The position numbers were made by a program, and so were the translations under genes. This document shows positions 7,971-13,861 of a stretch of 13,861 bases of DNA, piece by piece; position 1 is the stretch's first letter, and the number at the start of each line of letters is the position of its first letter. Source of the stretch: Paraglomus occultum (lineage: Eukaryota; Glomeromycota; Glomeromycetes; Paraglomerales; Paraglomeraceae); assembly GCA_910592205.1 (NCBI GenBank), contig CAJVPJ010000972.1, positions 1-13,861 of the forward strand, read 5' to 3'. The notes under the pieces are model-generated. The model had not been told where the DNA came from and made no database searches. It was given only the letters and a program-made list of their open reading frames with translations.

Positions 7971-9632
7971 CTAAATATCAACAGAAAACACTTCCCAATC
8001 AACCCACGTAAATGTATCACTGGTAGATCTGATTGGAATTTGATAACAATCCGATTTACTATTACCATGAGGGCCATAAAAAATTCCTTCAGTATCATCT
8101 GAATATCTACCAAATACCAAGTCGTCACCAAAAGCAGGCAAACATTTTGAGTCATTATAAATAGCATGCTTATATCCATACTCTCGTTTTTTAATAAAAC
8201 TTATTATGTTCTTCTCAACATTCTTATCCAGTGAGAATATAAAACTTTTTCTAGTTGAAGCCCATCCACGTTTGTCACTCCATGATAATGGATTATATCC
8301 ACCAAGTATTTCTTCTGTATCCTGTACTCTTCCCACAGCAATCGTTGGTCCCTTGTCTGCACACATTCGCCAAAAATTCTTTGTTTTTGGTCTACTCCTT
8401 TGTTTAAACATTAGCTGAAATGGTTTCCCTTTATTATTATTATTATTATTATCCCAGCCATCCCTGCTTTCTCGATAAAGTAAGGTCATTTTATAAGAGA
8501 TAGTCTGCCTACTAGTACTAGTTCCATCTTGTTCAGCTTTTTCTAATTGCGTTGATTCTGCGATTTTCTGTAGGATCCATGATGCCTGATGCCTGCTAAT
8601 TACGACTGAATCAATATCAGGTAGTTGTCTTTGTCTGTATGGTAACACTCGCATTTTTGGCTTATAATTTTTATGCAGATGATAAGAAAGTAAATCAGAT
8701 CGTAACTCCCTTGGTAATACTTCAATGTATGGGATAACACATTCACTGAGTTCTTCAGAAGGAATGTTAAAAAATCTTACATAAGGCACAAATTCAGCCA
8801 TTATGTCCTTGACGGCATTAACATCATCAGATGACCAATGGGATGGATTGTCTGAAAGTCCAGAGATTTGGTTAATGGCCCATTGCACAACTGACATCCA
8901 AACATCACCCTCATTCATGTTAAGTTCATCATTCTTGAGAAGATTAATAAAGGTCGCTTTTGTTAAATCCATTATCTTGTTAGACTTGAGAATGATATCC
9001 GGAGATGATAACATAAGCTGATTGCAATAATCTTCGAGTTTCTGTAGTGAGTCAGTGGACAACGCATAGTTATGAACCGTGAGAACGTTTTGTTTTATCC
9101 ATTCCTCGTGTCGCTTTATCAACTGGTCCCCAATCGCAGTGCAGAAACTGCTTAGCCCGAGTTTATTAGCTCCTTCCAAAAGAACAATCCAGGATATATT
9201 CTCGCAAGATTGAGAAGATACTTTTCCTGTGTAAATAAATCTGGAAATGGAGACAATATAAATAGCTGTGAGCATTAATATACATAAAAAATATAACAAA
9301 TGGTTCTAATAGCAATACAAAATAGTAATTGTACGTTCTGCTACAACTAATTGCGTCAATTGTGAATTAAAAGTTTACCTAAGCAAAATTTCAAAAATGC
9401 CGGGTGTCATGTCTTCAAAGACCATAGCAGTTTGTTGACCCTCCTCTGTATTGCTGGTAAGTTTGTCTTCAAAATATGCGCTTCTTGTACATAGGACCAA
9501 GGAATGAGCGAAAAATATCTTATTGCTTGGCTCTCGACCGACATGAATTGAGATATCGGTATATTTTCCGCTTTCATAAAGCTTTTCATAATCAGACGAA
9601 ACACCAGAAACTAACTCAATAATGTTATTCAT
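7971..9632 (-). CDS. BTB-BACK-TLDc domain protein
   Basis: The spliced gene has exon 1 at 9632-9379 and exon 2 at 9240-7971, giving 507 residues. The first in-frame ATG is at 9632 (MNNIIELVSG); upstream there is only a TTG. Residues about 16-125 form a BTB/POZ domain (YTDISIHVG, IFFAHSLVLCTRSAYFEDKL, then ILLRFIYTGKV across the splice). Residues about 130-235 form a BACK domain (WIKQNVLTV, LNMNEGDVWMSVVQWAINQ, VPYVRFFNIP). Residues about 293-505 form the TLDc domain (LLYRESRDGW, EEILGGYNPLSW, SFIFSL, WVDWEVFSVD). BTB and BACK usually link substrates to Cullin-3 ubiquitin ligases. TLDc proteins are tied to oxidative-stress protection and V-ATPase regulation. The exact role here is unknown. Proteins of this layout form very large families in arbuscular mycorrhizal fungi. 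Oddity: about 22 extra residues, including six Asn in a row (349-354), interrupt the start of the TLDc domain. All domains are otherwise complete and the frame is unbroken, unlike every neighbour. Confidence 0.93.
8431..8452 (-). repeat. trinucleotide microsatellite (AAT)n in the coding region
   Basis: On the + strand this is an uninterrupted tta repeat of 22 bases; read on the minus strand it is AAT repeated and encodes Asn349-Asn354 of the TLDc protein. Such tracts change length by slippage, always in multiples of one codon here, so the reading frame survives. Confidence 0.9.
9241..9378 (-). other. intron of the BTB-BACK-TLDc gene (138 bp)
   Basis: The donor is AG|GTAAAC at 9378, immediately before the in-frame TAA (9377-9375). 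The acceptor is TTTCCAG ending at 9241. Splicing joins codon halves AG and A to make Arg85 and gives ILLRFIYTGK, the expected BTB helix-turn where relatives have a conserved Tyr-x-x-Gly-Lys. The frame is restored exactly, so the call is firm. Confidence 0.9.
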
Positions 9633-9710
9633 TTTCAAGTATATCAAGTTTAGCGAGAAGATAATCGGTGGCCGTTGTAATGTTTAAATAATTCGGGACG
9701 CTTTTTTCGA

Positions 9711-9718
9711 TATTTATA
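9711..9718 (-). promoter_or_regulatory. TATA box of the BTB-BACK-TLDc gene
   Basis: Read on the minus strand the bases are TATAAATA, 79 bp upstream of the ATG at 9632. The position suits a fungal core promoter with a 5' leader of about 40-50 bases. The match is seen; use as a promoter is inference. Confidence 0.5.
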
Positions 9719-9936
9719 GTAATACGCCATATTCTGCATCACCGTCAATCATAGTGGACTAATTTGGTTACATAAAAAAAAAGTCGGAATTATTATAACC
9801 CGTGTAGCAAATAGAAATCAGAGCTCGTCACGGTCGTACAGTAAATGACAAGAAAAGAAGGTGCCAAGACATAACTGTCATTCATTCGCCTAGGGCAAAA
9901 TAGTTTCAGTCTGTTAACGTCGAATTGTGGATAATA

Positions 9937-10017
9937 ATGGATAAAAACTTTATGGATTTTGTGTGGGAAATGATATACGTCATTATGCATAAATTTATTG
10001 GTGCTTGGTTTATACAG
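9937..10017 (+). other. possible 27-codon first exon
   Basis: ATG at 9937 opens a frame of 27 codons (MDKNFMDFVWEM, then IYVIMHKFIGAWFIQ) that ends exactly at a strong splice donor, CAG|GTAAGT. The stop comes four codons past the donor. It is divergently placed from the BTB-TLDc gene, about 305 bp from its start codon. No following exon could be found in the next kilobase, so this may be chance. The peptide is hydrophobic in its second half and matches nothing I know. Confidence 0.15.
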
Positions 10018-11792
10018 GTAAGTTTGTATAACTGTAAGTTTGGATTTGTTGATCAACTTGTCTACATGTATAATAAAGTATTATAGCATGGAAGGAAAAT
10101 TTTCAGATTTACTTTACTCCACATAGCAATAATATCATGGAATGGAAAGATAACGCAGCCTGTCACTTGTTTTTTCGTAAATTTTTATCATAATGATATT
10201 AAACGGCACACAGTTGACGTAATGATTGTTACGCTTTTACATTCGAACGATAATGTTACAATGTTTGATTATTCATTGAAAGGCAGGCATTATGTTACAG
10301 TATAGTCTGTCTCTAGTTTCTACGAAGAGAGCATATTATAATATTATAGTTTACGTGTGTTAACTTATTTTACTAGCAGATATAAAGTTGACGTATTAAT
10401 TGGATATATTGTTTCACGCTATTATTATACACTAGTTGTGGTATGTAATTATTAAAGTGGAGAGTTTTTAATATACTTGAGGTATAAGCCTTCCAATAAC
10501 TTTATTATACAATTGGGAGAGCAAACTGCAGCCGACATAACTCAGTTATTGTTGTCTTTACTACAGCGGTAGTTTAATTAAGACTGAAGTTGTACTACTA
10601 AGAGACTTTCTTATCATTTATGCGCGCTTCTTCTTACGCCCTATACGTAGTACTCTTTCGGCGTTCGTACAGTATCTCCAAATTAGAGAACCGTAGAATA
10701 TGATAAAAACTATTATTATACTGCAGAGTCGACTATCTATTAAATTTAAAACAAGACAATACTTCGACTTGGTATTTTGTCTAAATAAGGAATGTCACGT
10801 GCCTATTCTAGATTAATTATCGGTTTCAATGATTAATTACAAACTCGTTTTTATTAAATATTAACTAGAATACCAGCTCCAACGAATTATGGCCTAATAA
10901 TTGACTACACAATTTTAGTGGGTCGGGTGGGGTAGGTGTTAGCCGACAGGTAATTAATTATATCTAACGATGCATGGAAAATAAAAAAAGTTTGTGTAAT
11001 TTCAAAGAGTCTTTTTTTTTATATAATTTTCTTACATAGAAAGTTGTGACTGTCCAATTTATTATTCCAAATTCGACATGAATATGGAACATGTTGTTTT
11101 AATAATGAGATATAGCTGCTGCTTATATATATTCCAGCTGTGCCTGATTTTTATGTCTGAATTTAAAAAACGCAATATCTAATTAACTATTAGCTAACTT
11201 GCGTGACTGAATTTGTGGGGGAAAAGTCTAACTGTACGGGCTTATTTGATTCTTTGGGAGAATATGATTTGCTCATACACGATACTTGACATTCCAACAC
11301 GCACACATTAAGCTTCCACTATTGGTAATTTATACAATCTTAAGTTTAGTAATGTAGTTAATTAATGTTGTCAGTCTGCGGAGGATGATTTTTTATGCAA
11401 CTGCTTATTTGATTCATCAGATTCAGCTTGCGTATAATTATTCTGTTGATAAGAATGACGCTTTCGGACCCATTTTTAAATTGATGACAATTCCCTGGAT
11501 ATTCAAAACATATTCACAATTTCGTTCTACAGAGCAAAGTCTCATTATCTTATCAAACGAAAAGCTTAACAATTGTATGATACAATTCCGCGACTAACTG
11601 CAAGTTAGTGAGACATTTTTTATGCCCACAGACTTCTTGGCGATCACATAATGCATAGATTGCGTTTTCTCAATTTACATCTTGATATTCAACACACGTA
11701 ATCAGAACGAACAAACGCACATGAATCAAGGAGAGATTTGTATTGATTTCAGCAGAGACATGCTATAATTATGTCCTTGTCTCAACTTGATA
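10018..11792. other. AT-rich stretch without a recognisable gene
   Basis: No domain or convincing coding pattern is visible on either strand. An ATG frame at 11385-11597 (70 codons) looks like chance. A G-rich run at 10920-10936 stands out against the AT-rich surroundings. The piece at 10460-10508 faintly resembles 9-66. The rest appears to be intergenic DNA next to the Tigger element. Confidence 0.45.
10920..10936 (+). other. G-run cluster, possible quadruplex
   Basis: GGG, GGG, GGGG and GG follow each other with loops of one or two bases. Three runs have three or more Gs and the last only two, so a weak (two-layer) quadruplex is possible. It lies in otherwise AT-rich DNA with no nearby gene. 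Confidence 0.3.
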
Positions 11793-11846
11793 CAAGTGAA
11801 ACTCGATAAGCCGAAGGTGGCGGAAAGGGACAATTTATCGAGATTT
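11793..11846 (+). repeat. left terminal inverted repeat of the Tigger element
   Basis: It starts after TA at 11791-11792. GATAAGCCGAA at 11805-11815 is the exact complement of 13586-13596. The inner segment with aatttatcgagat resembles the complement of the right end around 13540-13562. Confidence 0.55.
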
Positions 11847-12060
11847 CGTTTTATCAAATTTCGCAATAAGCCAAATTTGTATATAGTTTATACAAGCTTT
11901 CGGCTTGTAACAACATTATGATTAGATAAGAAGGCAGTATCAACTTGAAGCCCACTATCACAATCTTGAGTAATATACAGGAGCAAAGAATTGGCATGCT
12001 CAAGAGCTGATTTGGATTTGACTATTGGGGAGTCTTCTAACCCCGACAAGTCTTCTCCTT

Positions 12061-13375
12061 CTATTGTTGCAATATAAGCTCTGTTGTCGGCATATCCTGA
12101 CAGATAAAATATTCAGAATTAACAAACTCAGCCGCTTCCATTCTAACTTCTTCACGATCGATAGAAAATTGATTAACAAGTTCAATTAGCTCTGTATTTG
12201 TTGATAAACCATCTTTTTCGGTTTCAACAGCCATATTATTAGGTATAATAACGTTTTGCTATGCTTGTGTAATTGTCTCGGTACTTATTTGGTTCCACGC
12301 AATTCTAGCAAATTCGATAGCTTCACAAATATTAGTTTGAAAGAATATTTGAAATAGATTTGTTCTGAGCAACAGCGTTATCGTACTTTTGAATTCGATC
12401 AATGCAATAATGTTTTCTATCGCACGGCTGGAGATGCGCCGTACGATTAAGAGGTAAAAATGTACCGTAATGTTTGAAAACGTGGTGTCATTGTCGATCT
12501 TATACGAGGAAACGCTATCTACGAGCAATAGAAGGTTTTGGCGTAATTTACGCGTAGCTTCGTTAAGTTTATAAAGCCAGTGTTTGAAAATTGAAATTTG
12601 CATCCATGAGGTCGAATTTTAATAATAAATTGGTAGAGTATCTTTGTCAATTCCGTCGAGTGTTCGTGGATTTTGATATTTATGAATCAACATTTCTCCT
12701 GTAGCATTTACTGTAAACATTAATGTAACGCGATTTTTACTTTCGTTCGCCCCGTTACAGGGCCATGCATTAACGTTTTAGTAGAATCCAGACAATAAAA
12801 AGTGCAGTTTTGTCACAATTGAAACGGTTTCAATCGGATATTATTGAATAAGTTGTTGTGATTCGTTACGAAATGTGGCAAGTTTTCTAAAGGCGCAAAA
12901 TTAGCTTTACGTTGACGAATAATTTAGCTTAGATTGTGGCGTTTTTTGAAATTTGTAATCCACCCAGGAGAAGCTTTGAAGTCATTAATGCTCATCTTGT
13001 CTGCAAATTCTTGTGCCATAACTTTTAATATTTCATCAGTAAGAGCTTGTTCATGGTGTATAGCATGCTCAACCCACAAAGCGAGTGCTAACTCAATGTT
13101 AGGAAACCCCGTAATCTTACAGCGCTTAGAATTAGCAAGCGGTGAACTTTTATCTAAAGCTAACCAAACGGTTTTTTCTGCAAGAATATCATAGGTTTTA
13201 TTCCAAACTCGATTGTTAATGGTTCCAACGTAAAATTGGAATGTTTTTGCGCCTTAATACAAAGAGATTGTTTTTCAAGACCAGTCCGTGTCTTTCGGTT
13301 TTACTACTTTATTTCTTGAATCGTTTAAAAATGACAAAACATTTGAAGAGCCGCTTGTTGAACGTTCTCTGCCAT
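12061..13375 (-). pseudogene. Tigger/pogo transposase relic (HTH plus DDE)
   Basis: Reading from ATG at 13375, the first piece is MAENVQQAALQMF. A basic helix-turn-helix follows in another frame (TRTGLEKQSLCIKAQ, then FTLEPLTIEFGI). Next is the CENP-B-type second DNA-binding domain (DILAEKTVWLALD, IELALALWVEHAIHHEQAL, ADKMSINDFKASPGWITNFK) to about 12920. The catalytic part shows a DKTALF segment where the first Asp is expected near 12810, then VTLMFTVNATGEMLIHKYQN and NSTSWM to 12601. From 12603 come FKHWLYKLNEATRK and LLLLVDSVSSYK, with the second Asp kept but its neighbour Asn changed to Ser, then CEAIEFARIAWNQISTETIT. A TAG stands where family members have a Trp codon. The C-terminal tail (ELIELVNQFSIDREEVRMEA) ends at TAG 12061-12063. 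Several frameshifts and stops make it inactive; a functional copy would cut and paste the element at TA sites. Confidence 0.85.
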
Positions 13376-13539
13376 TGTTTATTCTGAAATATTAGGAAAA
13401 CTTTCCCCGTAAAAATATATACGCCAGCGCGCGCGAAATGGAATGGTCAAGCGGTTGTTACAATGGTAAGTGAAAAGAATTTCTGATTTCGATTATGGGA
13501 TTTAAGAATTAACCAATCAAGATAAATTCACATAATAAC

Positions 13540-13609
13540 TTCGGTATATCGAGATAAAATTATTATAGTCGGTTAACCAAAAATATTCGGCTTATCTTTT
13601 GACGCTCTG
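13540..13609 (-). repeat. right terminal inverted repeat of the Tigger element
   Basis: Read on the minus strand from 13609: CAGAGCGTCAAAA, then GATAAGCCGAA, then, after a gap, an AATTTTATCTCGATAT segment. Order and spacing mirror the left end, with insertions and substitutions typical of an old copy. Confidence 0.5.
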
Positions 13610-13720
13610 ATTCATCGCCTAACGGCCTGCTATGCAATAATGCGTCGTTCTATATCTGGAGGAATCGTTGCACGATCTATTTCGGGTTTAAATCTATTTC
13701 GGATGTGCTACAAGCATATA
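13610..13720. other. short spacer between two mobile elements
   Basis: About 110 bases between the end of the Tigger element and a Tc1-like terminal repeat. No coding or structural signal is seen. Confidence 0.4.
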
Positions 13721-13861
13721 CACTCACTACCAAAAAGTATTGGCCGAAATTTGTCGATCAATAGTAAAACATATGAAAAATCCGATTTTTCAAAAATCTG
13801 TATTGGCGTTATTTACTAAACAAACAACAAAAATTTTTACATCGTTATGAAGCTGATTGAC
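13721..13861 (+). mobile_element. possible Tc1/mariner-like terminal repeat, running off the window
   Basis: After TA at 13719-13720 the sequence reads CACTCACTACC followed by AAAAAGTATTGGCC. The AAAAGTATT word within the first 20 bases of a terminal repeat, next to a TA, is typical of Tc1-like elements. A small imperfect hairpin (gatttttcaaaaatc, about 13783-13797) follows. The transposase, if any, lies outside the window, so this rests on the terminal motif only. Confidence 0.35.

Larger units (their letters stand above)
11793..13609 (-). mobile_element. Tigger/pogo-type DNA transposon, inactive
   Basis: A unit of about 1.8 kb is bounded by degenerate terminal inverted repeats. The left end begins CAAGTGAAACTC and is preceded by TA. 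The right end, read on the other strand, begins CAGAGCGTCAAAA. Both continue with the identical 11-mer GATAAGCCGAA (11805-11815 and the complement of 13586-13596) and, about 20-30 bases further in, a second shared AATTTATC-like motif. Elements of this superfamily insert at TA; the right-hand TA is not clear. Inside, on the minus strand, is a transposase relic with CENP-B-type DNA-binding and DDE regions. The end positions are good to a few bases. Confidence 0.7.

Noticed and set aside
8803-9021. + strand frame of 72 codons
   Set aside because: Antisense to the BACK domain of the intact BTB-BACK-TLDc gene.
9793-10056. Minus-strand frame of 87 codons upstream of the BTB-TLDc gene
   Set aside because: Begins with TTG, has no recognised domain and looks like chance translation of AT-rich DNA.
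11385-11597. + strand ATG frame of 70 codons
   Set aside because: No domain, no neighbours and no splice context; the length is compatible with chance.
12934-13194. + strand frame of 86 codons
   Set aside because: Antisense to the CENP-B-type DNA-binding domain of the Tigger transposase relic.
1-13861. CRISPR arrays, operons, bacterial promoters and terminators
   Set aside because: No regularly spaced repeats and no Shine-Dalgarno/ORF packing; the intron and repeat content indicate a eukaryotic nuclear genome.

Overview
The window looks like a stretch of a fungal nuclear genome, most likely an arbuscular mycorrhizal fungus (Glomeromycotina) or a close Mucoromycota relative. It is AT-rich, has no operon-like gene packing, and carries short GT-AG introns. 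It encodes a BTB-BACK-TLDc protein of the type greatly expanded in Rhizophagus-like genomes, and it is littered with decayed hAT, Tigger/pogo and possibly Tc1/mariner DNA transposons. The taxon is inferred from this gene and repeat mix; no rRNA or species marker is present.

Layout: 1-1814 holds no gene I can support. 1815-2334 has one weak open frame. 2335-4592 is a patchwork on the + strand. It contains a 74-bp hAT transposase fragment (2416-2489) joined to an unrecognised coding fragment (2490-2783), a promoter-like stretch (about 2784-2958), a frameshifted hAT relic (3078-3370), an unrecognised coding-like block (3371-4083), and a well preserved hAT C-terminal dimerisation region (4222-4592) broken by one stop and one frameshift. 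4760-5460 looks like worn coding sequence of unknown kind. 5697-7530 on the minus strand reads as exon-like pieces of one multi-exon, probably helical-repeat protein gene, with enough frame breaks to suspect a pseudogene.

The one intact gene is on the minus strand, 9632 to 7971: two exons, a 138-bp intron, 507 residues, BTB then BACK then TLDc, with a TATA box 79 bp upstream of the ATG. 9719-11792 is AT-rich and essentially gene-free. 11793-13609 is a complete but dead Tigger/pogo element of about 1.8 kb, with degenerate terminal inverted repeats and a minus-strand transposase relic containing CENP-B-type helix-turn-helix and DDE regions. At 13721 a Tc1/mariner-like terminal repeat seems to begin and run off the window.

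There is no sign of a cooperating gene cluster: one host gene is surrounded by mobile-element debris and possibly one decaying host gene. I found no convincing new system. The best leads are the unusual Asn-rich insertion inside the TLDc domain, the abrupt 74-bp duplicated hAT fragment, and the unidentified minus-strand multi-exon gene.
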